A DNA stretch of 39,888 nt from Verrucomicrobiia bacterium (GCA_030038175.1 JASHPN010000152.1:1-39888); one strand, 5' to 3'. Shown: positions 15,670 through 25,046, counted from the first letter of the stretch. Made by a program: numbers and translations. Notes: generated by a model from the sequence alone, not told the origin.

Positions 15670-17628
15670 ATGAGCGTTTTGCCCTTCAAGGTCCTGCTGG
15701 TGGATGATGATGAAGATGATTATCTCATCACCCGCGATCTGATTTTACAGATCCGCGGCCGCCAGTATCACCTCGATTGGGTGAACAATTACGACGATGG
15801 CCTGACGGCGGTAGGACGCCGGGAACATGACCTTTGCCTGCTGGATTATCGCCTGGGAGCGCGCACGGGGCTTGAGTTGTTGCGCGAAACACGGTCCGTC
15901 AACGATCGGGCGCCCATCATTTTGCTGACCGGGCAGGGCGACCAGGAAATTGATATCGAAGCCATGAAAGCCGGGGCGTCCGATTACCTGGTCAAGAGCC
16001 GGTTGTCAGCCGATACGCTCGAACGCGCCATGCGTTTTGCGGTTGAGCGCAAACGCGCCCAGGAGAGCCTGCGCCAGGAGCACGATTTCGTCAGCCGAAT
16101 CATGGAGACCAGCCCGTCCGGCATCCTGGTTACGGATTGCGACGGGAAAATCACCTTTGCCAATCGCCGCGCCAGCCAGGTCTTGAGGCTTTCCCAGCAT
16201 CCGGAGCACGCGTCCAATGTTTTGAACTGGCGGGTTGCCGATATCAACGGCAGTCCCTTGCCGGGACAACGGTCCGTCTTGAAAGTAGTCCTGGGTTCCG
16301 CGCAGCCGGCGCTGGATATCCATCATGTCATCGAATTTCCGGGCGGCCAGCGCACCATTCTTTCCACCAATGCCACCCCTCTTTTCAAAGGCCAGGGGCG
16401 CATTGATGGAATGATTGTCACGGTGGAAGACATCACCGAGCGCCTGGCCCTTGAAACGCAACTGCGGCAGTCGCAGAAAATGGATTCCCTGGGGCAACTG
16501 GCCGCCGGCGTGGCGCATGACATCAACAATATTTTGACCGTCATTCAGGGGCACGCCGGTTTGCTGCTCAATGCAGCCCCGCCGGATTCCGATGGGGCCA
16601 AATCGGCCTCTCAAATTCTGGCCGCCTCCGAGCGCGCGGCCGGTTTCATCCGGCATTTGCTCGCGTTCAGCCGCAAACAAATCTATCGCACCAAAATTAT
16701 TGATCTCAATGCGCTGCTTCACAACCTGGAATCTCTCCTGCCGCGCATGTTGGGCGGCCACATTGCGCTCGAAACGCGCTACTGCTCCCAATTGCCTCAT
16801 ATCGCCGCCGACACGGCTTTGGTGGAACAAATCGTCATCAACCTGGCGATCAATGCCCGCGATGCCATGCCCAAAGGCGGCAAACTGTTGATTGAAACGT
16901 CGGCCATGGATTTGGATTTGGTGGCCGCGCGCCGCCATGTGGATGGCCGACCGGGGCGGTTTGTTTGCCTGACCGTCGCGGACAATGGGTGCGGGATGGA
17001 ACCCGGCGTGCTCCAGAAGATCTTTGAGCCGTTCTTTACCACGAAGGAAATGGGCAAAGGAACCGGGCTGGGGCTGGCCACGGTTTATGCGGTCGTCAAA
17101 CAGCATCACGGCTGGGTTGAAGTTCAAAGCGAAATCAATCTTGGCAGTGTGTTCAAGGTTTTCCTCCCGGCCTCCGAGCAAACGGTGGCCGCCCCGGTCG
17201 CACCGTCGCCGGAGACGGAAAAGGTCCAGGGCGGAAAAGAAACGATTTTGCTGGCCGAAGATGAAAAGGCCTTGTTGGAACTTTTGCGGCGCGTCTTGTC
17301 CGGCTACGATTACAATATCCTGGCCGCCGCATCGGGCCAGGAGGCGCTGGAACTTTGGGATAAGCACGATGGCCGCATTGACTTGCTGTTAACCGATATG
17401 GTCATGCCCGGCGGCATGTCAGGCCGCGAACTGGCGGCGGAATTAAAAAAGAGGGACCCGGAATTAAAGGTCATTTTGACGAGCGGTTTTAACGCGGCGA
17501 TGGCCGGCAAGGAATGGGGCAACGCGGGAGACACCACGTTTCTGTCCAAACCGTATTTGCCGGATGTCGCCGCCAAACTCATTCGCAATACCCTCGACGG
17601 AAATTCAGCTTCCCGTTGCTCCGCGTGA
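15670..17628 (+). CDS. Receiver-PAS-histidine kinase-receiver hybrid
   Basis: This 652-aa soluble signalling protein has an N-terminal receiver (7-125, D59 in LLDYRLGA) and a PAS domain (about 143-262). HisKA follows with H283 in [20 protein letters not shown], then HATPase ([47 protein letters not shown]) and a C-terminal receiver (about 525-640, D576 in [10 protein letters not shown], Lys in LSKPYL). The kinase core is the NtrB-like VAHDxNN class. It starts 3 bp after the single-domain receiver and closes the operon, so the three proteins probably form a phosphorelay. No DNA-binding output is encoded. The short tail after residue 640 is Ser-rich and featureless. Confidence 0.93.
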   Translation: MSVLPFKVLLVDDDEDDYLITRDLILQIRGRQYHLDWVNNYDDGLTAVGRREHDLCLLDYRLGARTGLELLRETRSVNDRAPIILLTGQGDQEIDIEAMKAGASDYLVKSRLSADTLERAMRFAVERKRAQESLRQEHDFVSRIMETSPSGILVTDCDGKITFANRRASQVLRLSQHPEHASNVLNWRVADINGSPLPGQRSVLKVVLGSAQPALDIHHVIEFPGGQRTILSTNATPLFKGQGRIDGMIVTVEDITERLALETQLRQSQKMDSLGQLAAGVAHDINNILTVIQGHAGLLLNAAPPDSDGAKSASQILAASERAAGFIRHLLAFSRKQIYRTKIIDLNALLHNLESLLPRMLGGHIALETRYCSQLPHIAADTALVEQIVINLAINARDAMPKGGKLLIETSAMDLDLVAARRHVDGRPGRFVCLTVADNGCGMEPGVLQKIFEPFFTTKEMGKGTGLGLATVYAVVKQHHGWVEVQSEINLGSVFKVFLPASEQTVAAPVAPSPETEKVQGGKETILLAEDEKALLELLRRVLSGYDYNILAAASGQEALELWDKHDGRIDLLLTDMVMPGGMSGRELAAELKKRDPELKVILTSGFNAAMAGKEWGNAGDTTFLSKPYLPDVAAKLIRNTLDGNSASRCSA

Positions 17629-17633
17629 CAGTA

Positions 17634-17772
17634 CCAGGGTGGCAGGGACGTGCCCTGCGCCGTCACCGCCCGTAAAGCGGGCGGAAGAACGTCCGTTTAT
17701 CGGGCAATTGTTCTGCAGACGGTTGCGCCGCTCTGCGCGGCGCGGACGCCGCAGCGTGGCGTCCCTGCCTGG
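17634..17772. repeat. GGCAGGGACG-ended inverted-repeat element (family 3)
   Basis: About 139 bp with inverted ends: CCAGGGTGGCAGGGACG on the left and CGTCCCTGCCTGG on the right. The interior has GCCCG...CGGGC hairpins and a GTTGCGCCGCTCTGCGCGGC arm. It starts six bases after the hybrid kinase stop, so it may act as a terminator. A related partial copy occurs near 31482-31578. The remainder to the rhaB start has no gene. Confidence 0.7.
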
Positions 17773-17863
17773 ATTCGCCCTCGCCGCGCATCTGTTGTTT
17801 CCTGCAAGCGCAAAAGCCGCTATCATAACCCCGGCATAATCAAAACACGCAATCATCGGCTCA

Positions 17864-19348
17864 ATGAACCAATTGAATCATACGAAAATTTGCCTGGCGA
17901 TTGATTTGGGCGCGGGCAGCGGCCGCGTGGTGGCCGGGCTTTGGAATGGCACACGGCTGGAACTCGACGAACTCCATCGCTTCCCCAACGACCCGGTCAA
18001 GGCCGCGGATGGATGGCATTGGAATTTTGAAAACCTCTTTGCCGACATCAAGCGGGGTATCGCCTTGGCGGCCAAAAAATACGGCAAGGCCGTGGTTTCC
18101 GCCGGCGTGGACACCTGGGGGGTGGATTATGGGCTGCTCAATGGCGATGGAAAATTGACCGGCGCGCCCTTTGCCTATCGCGACGCGCGCACGCTGGGAA
18201 TGCCGGAGAAAGCGTTTGCGCGGATGCCTCGCGAAGAAATCTATCGGCGGACCGGCCTCCAGTTCATGCGGTTTAATACCCTGTTTCAATTGCTGGCCGA
18301 AACCGGACTCGACCGGGCGGAACGGTTGCTGTTCCTGCCCGAACTGCTTCATTATTTTCTAAGCGGCGTTCGTGCCAACGAACGGACCATCGCCGGCACA
18401 AGCCAATTGCTCAATCCCCGGACCCGCGACTGGGAACGTGACATCATCCGCGCCATGAATTTTCCGGGTAAAATTTTTGGGCCGCTCCTGGACCCCGGGA
18501 CGGTCCTGGGGAATTTGCTGCCGGATCTTGCGAAGGAGACCGGCGCCGGGGAACTAAAAATCATCGCTCCGGCGGCGCATGACACCGCCTCGGCCGTGGC
18601 GGGGGCGCCGGCCGCGGAGGACGAACCGGTTTTTTTGAGTTCGGGCACATGGTCCATTGTCGGCCGCGAACTGAAAGCCCCCGTCATTTCCCCGGAAAGC
18701 CAGCAGGCTTGTTTTGCCAATGAGATCGGCGTGTTTGGCACGATCCGTTTTCTTAAAAACATCGCCGGCATGTGGCTATTGCAGGAATGCAAACGCGCCT
18801 GGGAAGCCGCCGGGAAAAAAGTGAGTTACCAGGAGCTCGAAGATGAAGCCGCCAAATCGCCTCCGTTCGTGACGTTGATTGATCCTGACGCCGAGGAATT
18901 TCAGGCTCCGGCAAACATGCCTCAAGCGATCGCGGAATTTTGCCGGCGCACCGGGCAGACCGTGCCGGAAAATGCCGGCGCCTACACGCGCGCGATTTTT
19001 GAAAGCCTGGCCTTGAAATACCGGGTGGTCAAAGAATCATTGGCGGCGCTGACCGCCAAACCGGTGGAACGGGTCTATGTCGTGGGCGGCGGCTGCCGGA
19101 ACCATTTGCTCAATCAATTCGCCGCCGACGCTTTGGATTGCCCGGTCGCCTGCGGCCCGGTTGAAGCTACTTCCATCGGCAACATCATGATGCAATTGTA
19201 TGCGCTGGGCGAAGTCCGTTCGCTCCCGGAAAGCCGTTCCATCGTTCGCCGTTCCTTCGAGGCGAAACATTACGAGCCCCAAAATGCCCGCGCATGGAAG
19301 GACGTTTTCGGACGTTTTCAAAAAATATTGGCGTCTTCGGCGGCCTGA
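17864..19348 (+). CDS. rhaB: Rhamnulokinase
   Basis: This 494-aa FGGY-family sugar kinase phosphorylates L-rhamnulose at C1 in L-rhamnose catabolism. It has the phosphate-1 loop (AIDLGAGSGRVVAGLW), the sugar/catalytic region VDTWGVDYGLL, SSGTWSIVGREL, the long helix FLKNIAGMWLLQECKRAWE, and the adenosine motif VVGGGCRNHLLNQFAADAL. These phrases and the length match RhaB (E. coli about 489 aa) rather than xylulokinase or glycerol kinase. No rhamnose isomerase, aldolase or regulator lies beside it, so the pathway is scattered. In context it links to the glycosidases in this window, because pectin and plant gums release rhamnose. Confidence 0.94.
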   Translation: MNQLNHTKICLAIDLGAGSGRVVAGLWNGTRLELDELHRFPNDPVKAADGWHWNFENLFADIKRGIALAAKKYGKAVVSAGVDTWGVDYGLLNGDGKLTGAPFAYRDARTLGMPEKAFARMPREEIYRRTGLQFMRFNTLFQLLAETGLDRAERLLFLPELLHYFLSGVRANERTIAGTSQLLNPRTRDWERDIIRAMNFPGKIFGPLLDPGTVLGNLLPDLAKETGAGELKIIAPAAHDTASAVAGAPAAEDEPVFLSSGTWSIVGRELKAPVISPESQQACFANEIGVFGTIRFLKNIAGMWLLQECKRAWEAAGKKVSYQELEDEAAKSPPFVTLIDPDAEEFQAPANMPQAIAEFCRRTGQTVPENAGAYTRAIFESLALKYRVVKESLAALTAKPVERVYVVGGGCRNHLLNQFAADALDCPVACGPVEATSIGNIMMQLYALGEVRSLPESRSIVRRSFEAKHYEPQNARAWKDVFGRFQKILASSAA

Positions 19349-19381
19349 AAAATCGAAAAGTCCCGGGCTGGCAGACTTGGT

Positions 19382-19623
19382 GCATCTCGATTTTTGAGAA
19401 GCAAAGAGACAGAAGATGTCGCCCCGATGGGGCTTGGGATTTTATTGAATTTTTTACTACAAAGATGTCGCGCCGACGGCGCTGGGGGCTTCCCCCCTGG
19501 CCATTCGGTCGTGCGCGTCCAAGCCCCGTTTAGGGGCGGAATATTTGTAGAAAACCGGCCAAGCAGGAGAAAAAGCCCCGTTAGGGGCGACCTCGTCTGG
19601 CGACCGTCAAAAAACTGAGATGC
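19382..19623 (+). repeat. 242-bp four-hairpin element, copy A (family 2)
   Basis: The ends are inverted: GCATCTCGATTTTTGA on the left and TCAAAAAACTGAGATGC on the right. Inside are GTCGCCCCGATGGGGC, GATGTCGCGCCGACGGCGC, GCCCCGTTTAGGGGCGG and GCCCCGTTAGGGGCGAC arms, which can fold into several hairpins. The same order is found at 25131 and, inverted, at 21054. There is no ORF. This looks like a non-autonomous mobile or structured repeat with no transposase in the window. Confidence 0.85.
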
Positions 19624-19658
19624 TGCCGGCTTGCCCGTTTAAGCGAGCGTTCATTTTC

Positions 19659-19962
19659 CTATTTGCTTCGTATCTTAAGCAGCTTTGCCGGCTCATCAAA
19701 TCCCGGACGCACAAACGCCCGCGCGTTGGGAAACAGTTTCTCCGCCTCGCGCCGGATGGCGGCCAGTCGCGCCAGCAAATCTAAAATTTCATCCCGCTCG
19801 TTTTCCCCAAGTGACTGGCGCAAACCTGACCAGGCGGCAATCGAGCGAGCCATCACTCTTGTTTGAGAGCGGACATCGCTCGCACCATCGGTCGCAGTAA
19901 TTGTAAATGCCTGGAATGAAATTCGGATTTCGCGCCAGCTTGCGAAGGTCTTTGGTTTTCAT
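19659..19962 (-). pseudogene. Frameshifted small Cys-rich protein gene (CDRWCERC motif)
   Basis: From the ATG at 19962 the minus strand reads MKTKDLRKLARNPNFIPGIY then NYCDRWCERCPLSNK, a Cys-rich N-terminus (C-x3-C-x2-C) that I recall as recurrent in Verrucomicrobiota hypotheticals. At about 19860 the meaningful reading shifts by one base into VMARSIAAWSGLRQSLGENE and continues to the stop at 19659 as a helical, charged protein ending LLKIRSK. The unshifted frame ends after about 57 residues. A one-base insertion near 19855-19870, or a sequencing error there, would explain it. It lies 12 bp downstream of the methyltransferase gene on the same strand, so it was likely co-transcribed. Confidence 0.65.
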
Positions 19963-19974
19963 GCCGCCTTTGGC

Positions 19975-20988
19975 TCACGGCCTGGTCGCCAGCACGAGCG
20001 GCGATACCGCGGGCACTTCCAGCAATCGCGGATTGCGGAAACCGGCTTCGCGCAGCCAGCCGCTCATTTCGTTGAAGCTGAAGGTGTCGCCGGCCTTCGT
20101 GTTCACCAGCATGTTCACGGCGAAGAGCAGGCTCATCGGCGGGCCGGAACGGTCGTCGTTCACCATAAATTCCATGATCGCAATCGTGCCGCCGGGGCGC
20201 AGGGCCGCAAAAACCTTTTTCAAAAGGCGGCGGCTGCGGTCGCGGCCTTCGCTGTGCAGGATATGGCCCAGCGTGGCGATGTGATGGCCGTTGCCATAGT
20301 CCACTTCCAGAAGGTCGCCCGGAATGTGGGTCAGCCGGTTGCCGACTCCGTGCCGGTCGGCCATTCGTTGCGTGGTTTTGAGCACCAGGGGCCAGTCCAC
20401 GGCGGCAATGTTTACCTGCCGCGATTGTTTGGCCAGGGCGATGCCCCAGACACCCGAGCCGGCGGCGATATCCAGCACGTTCACGGGAGTACTGGCTTTG
20501 GAGATTTTCAGGTGTTCGCCGAGGACGCTGGCTGCCGGAAAGCTCAAAGGGAACAGCGATTCGACGAAATCGGCAAAGAATTTGGCGCCGTCTTTTTCAT
20601 TGTTCACGGAAAAAGCGGGTTTGCCCGTGCGAACGACGTTTCGGAGTTGAAGCCATTTGGGAATCAGTTGTTCGGTGGTGTGGCGGAAGAACTCGCCGTA
20701 GTAAGGCGCGCGCATGGAGACCAGGAAGGCCGCGCTTTCGGGAGCGAGCGCATAGCGATGGCCTTTGCGGGTGAGCAGTTGCAGACCCACCAGCGCGTTC
20801 AGAATGGCGGTCAGGCCGCGTTCGGTCACGCGTGCTTTTTTGGCAAGTTGCGCGGCTGTTTTCGGCGAGGAATGAAGCGCGTCAAACACGCCATTCCGAA
20901 CGGCAACCTCGATGATCAGGGGCGGCGCATAACCCCAGGCCATCTGCATGATCCGTTCCGGTGTGACCTTATTTGGTGATTTTTTCAT
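19975..20988 (-). CDS. O-methyltransferase family 2 (SAM-dependent, winged-helix dimerisation domain)
   Basis: This 337-aa enzyme has an N-terminal winged helix (about 15-95; AAQLAKKARVTERGLTAILN, LQLLTRKGHRYAL) used for dimerisation and substrate covering. A Rossmann SAM domain follows: motif I VLDIAAGSGVWGIALA near 166-182, AAVDWPLVL, GDLLEVDYG, and LRPGGTIAIMEF. Members methylate small aromatic or polyketide hydroxyls, or act in pigment and quinone pathways. The expected catalytic His region reads GHILHSEG. The substrate is unknown and no biosynthetic cluster surrounds it. The promoter would lie in the repeat-rich stretch 20989-21053. Confidence 0.9.
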   Translation of the reverse strand: MKKSPNKVTPERIMQMAWGYAPPLIIEVAVRNGVFDALHSSPKTAAQLAKKARVTERGLTAILNALVGLQLLTRKGHRYALAPESAAFLVSMRAPYYGEFFRHTTEQLIPKWLQLRNVVRTGKPAFSVNNEKDGAKFFADFVESLFPLSFPAASVLGEHLKISKASTPVNVLDIAAGSGVWGIALAKQSRQVNIAAVDWPLVLKTTQRMADRHGVGNRLTHIPGDLLEVDYGNGHHIATLGHILHSEGRDRSRRLLKKVFAALRPGGTIAIMEFMVNDDRSGPPMSLLFAVNMLVNTKAGDTFSFNEMSGWLREAGFRNPRLLEVPAVSPLVLATRP

Positions 20989-21053
20989 GCCAATCCATAA
21001 CCGATGTGTGACCGAGCTTCAATTAAAAAGCACGGCTGTGCTGGAGCGGGAGT

Positions 21054-21292
21054 GCATCTCAATCTTTGTCAGGCGGATTCTGAATATGTCGCCCCTAACG
21101 GGGCTCTTTTTTTTTCGAGGATTTTCTACAAATATGCCGCCCCTGAACGGGGCTCGTACGCATGCTACGGGGAGTCAATGGCTGGTTCCGAGCGCCGTGG
21201 GCGCGGCATCTCTGTAGTAAAGATCCATTAAAATCCCCAAGCCCCATTAGGGGCGATATCTTCTGTCCCTGTTAGCGCTCAAAAACTTCCGT
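21054..21292 (-). repeat. Four-hairpin element, copy B, inverted (family 2)
   Basis: This matches the reverse complement of copy A: GTCGCCCCTAACGGGGCTC comes first, then ATTTTCTACAAATATGCCGC, then the middle arm GAGCGCCGTGGGCGCGGCAT, and last GCCCCATTAGGGGCGATATC. The left end again reads GCATCTCAATCTTTG; the right end is more degraded. The outer ends converge in sequence even though the body is inverted, as expected for terminal inverted repeats. Confidence 0.75.
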
Positions 21293-22039
21293 CGCGAAAG
21301 GCAACTGAGTTGCTGAAATCCGCCCCTAGCGCAGTGTGGGGTTAAAAGCTGAATTGCTGACTCTGACGGCCGGGCGTGCGCACACATTTGTTGTGCGCCG
21401 GTTTGGAAACGGGGAAACGAACCTGCCTTTGCTCCCGCCGTCGCTGCGCTTTGGCGCGGCAAGCAGAGCTACGGCAAGGCAGGCCCGCCTTCGCTCGGAA
21501 GCTTTGGCGCGACAAGCGGGACACATTTCATTTGGGTATAGGGTGTGAACGAAGTAAACGAAGGGTTTTTTAGCCGCCTCGATCACAATAAGTTGTTTGT
21601 TTATAGATAGTTGCGACGCAAGCGCGTTCGGCTGGCCGGTGTGAACGAAAATTCAATTTAAAGTTAAAAATTTCAGATGGAAACGGTTAAATGGGGCGGC
21701 GGAAAGTCTCACGCAAAGGCCGCGAAGGTCGCGAAGCATTGGAAACGACCCGCCTTCGTCCCGCTCGGAGCGGGACTACGGCGCGGCCGGGGGCGCGTAT
21801 GCTCCCCTTGGTTTAGTTTTTGAGCGGAGGATATCGAGCAGAACTGCGACCGCCAGCCGGGCCATAGTCCCACACCGGGCGGGACGACGGTTGGTGAGGG
21901 AGCGGCCATTGTCACACGTTTGCAGATCACTCTCGCGTTTCAGCGGCTCATTTTCGGCAGCACGAGTCTGCACCTTCTTTGAATGATTCAACGTTGCCTG
22001 GTATCTGACCCGCGACCGGCGAGAGAACGCCCGGCGGAT
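21293..22039. other. Gene-free repeat-rich stretch
   Basis: No convincing CDS. The stretch holds degenerate dispersed pieces. At 21378-21422 is the reverse complement of the CGTTTCCCCGTTGCC / ACGCACA...TGTGTG end of the 266-bp repeat. At 21480-21530 are CCGCCTTCGCTCGGAAGC-type palindromes. At 21710-21740 is a CACGCAAAGGCCGCGAAGG repeat. At about 21786-21806 is another GTATGCTCC motif. These look like a graveyard of small repeats between the methyltransferase and the PEP-CTERM gene. Confidence 0.6.
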
Positions 22040-22075
22040 GCGTGAGGATCACGCAGATGCGTGAAATTTTCACGC
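22040..22075. promoter_or_regulatory. Two tandem GCGTGA...TCACGC dyads
   Basis: Bases 22040-22054 read GCGTGA-GGA-TCACGC, and 22059-22075 read GCGTGAAA-T-TTTCACGC. Both are perfect dyads with the same half-site, with centres 20 bp (about two helical turns) apart. They lie about 245 bp upstream of the PEP-CTERM gene. Equal spacing on the same DNA face suggests a cooperative operator, though tandem hairpins in RNA are possible. Confidence 0.55.
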
Positions 22076-22319
22076 AAGTGGCCGTCTCTCAAAAATCGAA
22101 AGAAAGGATTCATTGGGGTTTCCGTAAACATATAAGTTGGAACGAGGTATGCTTGCGAAATTGGCATCCATTGGCTTAAGAATAAGCGTATCATCGGCGT
22201 TCGTGAGCAAAGCTTCAATAGAGTTGACGCGGAGACCTGGAATTCTTCAAAGTCGGGCTGCGCCCAGGGAGGGGCGAAGTTCTGGCGGAAACATCAAAGC
22301 TCATTTCGGGGTGGCTTTC

Positions 22320-22997
22320 ATGAAAAGGCTAACGACGATGCCCGTTGTCTTAATTGCTTCCGTCATTTTAGCGTACGGCCAGGGTTTTTCGAACCTGAAC
22401 TTTGAGTCCGCTTACGATTTGCCCGCGAATCCGGATGGCGAGGGCGAGCTTGTTCCTGTTACGAGCGCCCTTCCGGACTGGACTGCTTACGAGGGTAGCC
22501 TTGCTTTGTCGGAAATTTATTATGTGAGTAATACTTTGGGAAATGTCTCCGGAACAGTCGAACGGGAAGGTGGCTCTCTGGCGCTAAGTGGAAATAATTT
22601 GAGCGTCGGACTATATGATGGCGGTTCCATCAGCCAAACGGCTATGGTTCCGGGCAACGCCGAATCTTTGGATTTTGAGGCTTTTTTGCCCGGGCCTGCT
22701 GCCAATCTCGTGGTTACCCTGGGCGGGCAAAAGCTTTCATATTCGGCTCTCTATGATGGGCCGAATTATATCGAGTATGGCGCGAATATTCCTTCTGCCA
22801 TGGAGGGTCAGACGGAAGCGTTAATTTTTTCGTGTAATGAGGGGCCGGGGTCAGGAGGCGCTATATTAGATAACATTCAGTTTTCGCCTTCGGCCACGCC
22901 GGAGCCGGGGGAAATGGCGTTGATTGGGCTTGGGGCGGTTTTGTTTTACATGAGCAAACGGAGAAAACAGAGTGGGGCGGGCAACGAGGATGGATGA
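22320..22997 (+). CDS. PEP-CTERM sorted secreted protein
   Basis: This 225-aa protein has a Sec signal peptide (MKRLTTMPVVLIASVILAYG), a beta-rich central part (about 22-195; SNLNFESAYDLPA, ISQTAMVPGNAESLDFEAF, AILDNIQFSPS) and a C-terminal PEP-CTERM signal. That signal is TPEPGEMALIGLGAVLF with a following YMSKRRK basic cluster, recognised by exosortase for surface or EPS attachment. The ATG at 22320 is chosen because it begins the signal peptide; an upstream in-frame reading from 22137 is not signal-like. The central domain looks like a PEP-CTERM jelly-roll type of unknown ligand. The exosortase is not in the window. Confidence 0.85.
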   Translation: MKRLTTMPVVLIASVILAYGQGFSNLNFESAYDLPANPDGEGELVPVTSALPDWTAYEGSLALSEIYYVSNTLGNVSGTVEREGGSLALSGNNLSVGLYDGGSISQTAMVPGNAESLDFEAFLPGPAANLVVTLGGQKLSYSALYDGPNYIEYGANIPSAMEGQTEALIFSCNEGPGSGGAILDNIQFSPSATPEPGEMALIGLGAVLFYMSKRRKQSGAGNEDG

Positions 22998-23457
22998 TTG
23001 ACCCGCCTTCGCTCAGAAGCTACGGCGCGGCACGCCCGCCTTCGCTGGAGCTATGGCGCGGCTTGGGGCGGCGGAAACATCGAACCTGCCTTCGCGCAAG
23101 GCTATCCCGATAAAAAGCATAGGGACTTGCAGCGGCGGGCAGGCAGCGGCGGTCCGCGTCGGCCGAAAATTTGCGCAGTAAAACAAGATGGAAGAGATAA
23201 TGCGACAGGTAAAAATGCAGCGCTACCGAGCCGCTGCTACGATGTGCAATGTGAGGCGAATTTTTTTTCTGCGAATGGGCGCAAATAAGAATGCCCAAAT
23301 CAAAAAGCATTGGTGGAAGTGGGCGCAATTGGCAATTTCGTTGCCTTTTCTCTGTTTTCTCCGCCATCTCCTGTTCAAAAAGGTGACCGTTAAGTTGATG
23401 TTCGGTGTTTGGCGTTCGCCGTTCGTTGTTGGTTGTTCGGTGTTTTCTCCGTGCCCC
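22998..23457. other. Intergenic stretch with degenerate repeats, no gene seen
   Basis: This 460-bp stretch carries two CCCGCCTTCGCTSRRAGCTA-type palindromic pieces (23000-23060) and a low-complexity GTTCGGTGTTTGGCG / GTTGGTTGTTCGGTG run (23398-23445) next to the pseudopilin stop. Open frames here have no family-like features and overlap these repeats. No promoter or RNA structure stands out. Confidence 0.5.
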
Positions 23458-24459
23458 TCAATCCGCCGTCTGGAGGCTCCACATGCCGCTGGGAGCGGTG
23501 GACGGGGTGCCCCGGGGGCCGGAGGGAGCGGCGGTCACGGTTTGTTGCCACATGAGCGTTTCGACGTGGCCGTCGTGGAAGGCGTAGTTGAAGCGGTTGC
23601 GTTGCGCCGGATATAATTGCAGGCCTTCGCTGGCGCCGGTGGTTGCCAGGCTCTGCGGAGTTTGCGGGTCGCCGGCCTCGATTTGGTAAAGCCCGGAGCC
23701 TGCGCTTGAATAATACGGGCCGAAACAAAAACTCGGCCAGGAATTTCCTTCGACGTCCTGGCTGTTCGCCAGTTCCACCAGCATGATCGTGCCGGCCGGA
23801 TGGAGGACCACCGATACCGGATAACCAGGCGGACTCATGTCCGGTGTCGTGTCGCCGGTGCTCAACCAACTGATACCCACACCCATAAAGCCCGAGGAGT
23901 AAATACTCGTCAATCCGTTCGCGATGGGCACGTCCCAGCCCGTTCCGTAACCTTGTCCGGCGGCAACCATTTCATAGGTTCTGATGGAAAAGTCATTTTC
24001 CGTCACATAGGTCTCTTTCGTAAAAGTGTCGAACGGACAGGCCAAAATCTTGAGTCCGAGGGGACAGCCAATGGCGTCGGCGCTGACCGAATCATTGCAA
24101 TAAGCTCCGGCCGTCAAAAGAGTCGAGGGGACGCCGCTGCCGCCGCCAATGTAGTTGTAGAGCAGCGTATCCCAACTGACCGTCCCGCTGGACCCATACC
24201 AATCGGCGGGCGGATAGGCATTGTTGTGGTCGTCGCAAAAGAGAAACATGCCGGTGGCCAATTGCTTCATATTGTTCATGCACTGGGCGCGTTGCGCCGT
24301 GATCCGGGCATTGGACAGGACCGGCAGAAGAATCGCCGCCAGGATCGCGATGATGGCGATGACCACCAGAAGTTCGATGAGGGTGAAGGCGGATTGATGA
24401 ACGCGGATTGCGGATGGCGTAGAACAAAATTTTCCGGAGCGCGGCTGTGTGCGCAGCAC
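23458..24459 (-). CDS. Type II secretion/type IV-like pseudopilin (DUF1559-like), copy 1
   Basis: This is about 333 aa if started at GTG 24459. A basic leader ends at QSA, followed by the prepilin helix [20 protein letters not shown] (about 25-46). The prepilin peptidase would cut before the Phe. The helix leads into the conserved [20 protein letters not shown]. The globular beta-rich domain ends with the [11 protein letters not shown] signature seen in H-X9-DG type pseudopilins. No ATG lies between the helix and the repeat at 24436-24593; the nearest candidate start, this GTG, is inside that repeat. The frame stays open through the whole element. Such pseudopilins are multi-copy in Verrucomicrobiota and Planctomycetota and their cargo is unknown. 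Confidence 0.82.
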   Translation of the reverse strand: MLRTQPRSGKFCSTPSAIRVHQSAFTLIELLVVIAIIAILAAILLPVLSNARITAQRAQCMNNMKQLATGMFLFCDDHNNAYPPADWYGSSGTVSWDTLLYNYIGGGSGVPSTLLTAGAYCNDSVSADAIGCPLGLKILACPFDTFTKETYVTENDFSIRTYEMVAAGQGYGTGWDVPIANGLTSIYSSGFMGVGISWLSTGDTTPDMSPPGYPVSVVLHPAGTIMLVELANSQDVEGNSWPSFCFGPYYSSAGSGLYQIEAGDPQTPQSLATTGASEGLQLYPAQRNRFNYAFHDGHVETLMWQQTVTAAPSGPRGTPSTAPSGMWSLQTAD

Positions 24460-24593
24460 CAGCCGCAGCAGGGTGGCATTCGGAAGATTTGCGCATACGG
24501 CGCGGTTCACCGCTTGCGGAGGTGCTGCGACTGATCCCGCCATGCGGGACACCCGCCGTCGTGGTACTATGGCGCGGCAAGCAGTCGCGCTCC
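24436..24593 (-). repeat. GGAGCGCGG-ended element overlapping a pseudopilin start (family 1)
   Basis: A 158-bp unit bounded by GGAGCGCGGCTGTGTGCGC and GGCAAGCAGTCGCGCTCC. It is closely similar to 28396-28553, with the same internal TGCTGCGACTGATCCCGCC and GCGGGACACCCGCCGTCG stretches. A second, truncated left end (GGAGCGCGGTTG) begins immediately after, as in the tandem at 32574. Its left part contains the only available start codons for the downstream minus-strand pseudopilin. Confidence 0.88.
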
Positions 24594-24629
24594 GGCGGAG
24601 CGCGGTTGATGGCAAATGGCGCGGAAGAT

Positions 24630-25046
24630 TCATTGGGTTGAACTGACGAGAACAATGAAGCCTCTTTGGCCAAAGGCATATTTTTGCCCGGGCGGCGGGG
24701 GCGGTATCTTGACGTCTGTGGTTCCGGCAAATTCTTCAAAGGTCTGCGGATGCCGATGATTTTTCATTTCCCATCCGACGAGCGCCCGATTGAGCACCTG
24801 AAGTTCGGTCAGGCCCGGTTTGGGGGAAGCGGATGGGGGCGACGGTTGCATCCGGTCGGCCGGGGGTGTCGTTGTTGGCGCGGCAGCGACGGATGTTGCG
24901 GCGGGCGGCGGTTGGGACACAACCGGGGGCGGCGTATTATCTGACTTCCCGCATCCCGCGCCGGCGGTTAAAGCGAGGACAAGGCAAAGCCTTCCCGCTC
25001 CCGGCTTCCATGCGTCGGGCCTGCAAAAATCGAGAATAGCTTTCAT
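24630..25046 (-). CDS. Small proline-rich lipoprotein
   Basis: This 138-aa protein has a lipoprotein signal with lipobox near TAGAGC (Cys about 32). A low-complexity Pro/Ala/Thr linker follows (about 38-78), then a short helical domain ([20 protein letters not shown], then [10 protein letters not shown]) and the terminal [17 protein letters not shown]. The C-terminal part resembles a domain I have seen after pseudopilin-associated regions, with a YAFDxxGYKV-like end, but no named family is claimed. It is on the same strand as the pseudopilin at 23458 and 170 bp upstream of it, with the repeat between them. A conserved 22-bp dyad lies 52 bp before its ATG. Confidence 0.78.
   Translation of the reverse strand: MKAILDFCRPDAWKPGAGRLCLVLALTAGAGCGKSDNTPPPVVSQPPPAATSVAAAPTTTPPADRMQPSPPSASPKPGLTELQVLNRALVGWEMKNHRHPQTFEEFAGTTDVKIPPPPPGQKYAFGQRGFIVLVSSTQ

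Noticed and set aside
16006-17367. Long minus-strand open frame (453 codons) opposite the hybrid kinase, and similar ones at 3685-4974, 6692-7786, 29501-30610 and 35299-36531
   Set aside because: All are mirror frames of well-supported genes. They lack recognisable motifs and start sites.
24460-24633. Longer N-terminus of the pseudopilin (a further 58 codons through the whole repeat)
   Set aside because: The extra residues are Arg/Ala-rich read-through of the repeat and have no prepilin-like property. The shorter GTG start is enough.
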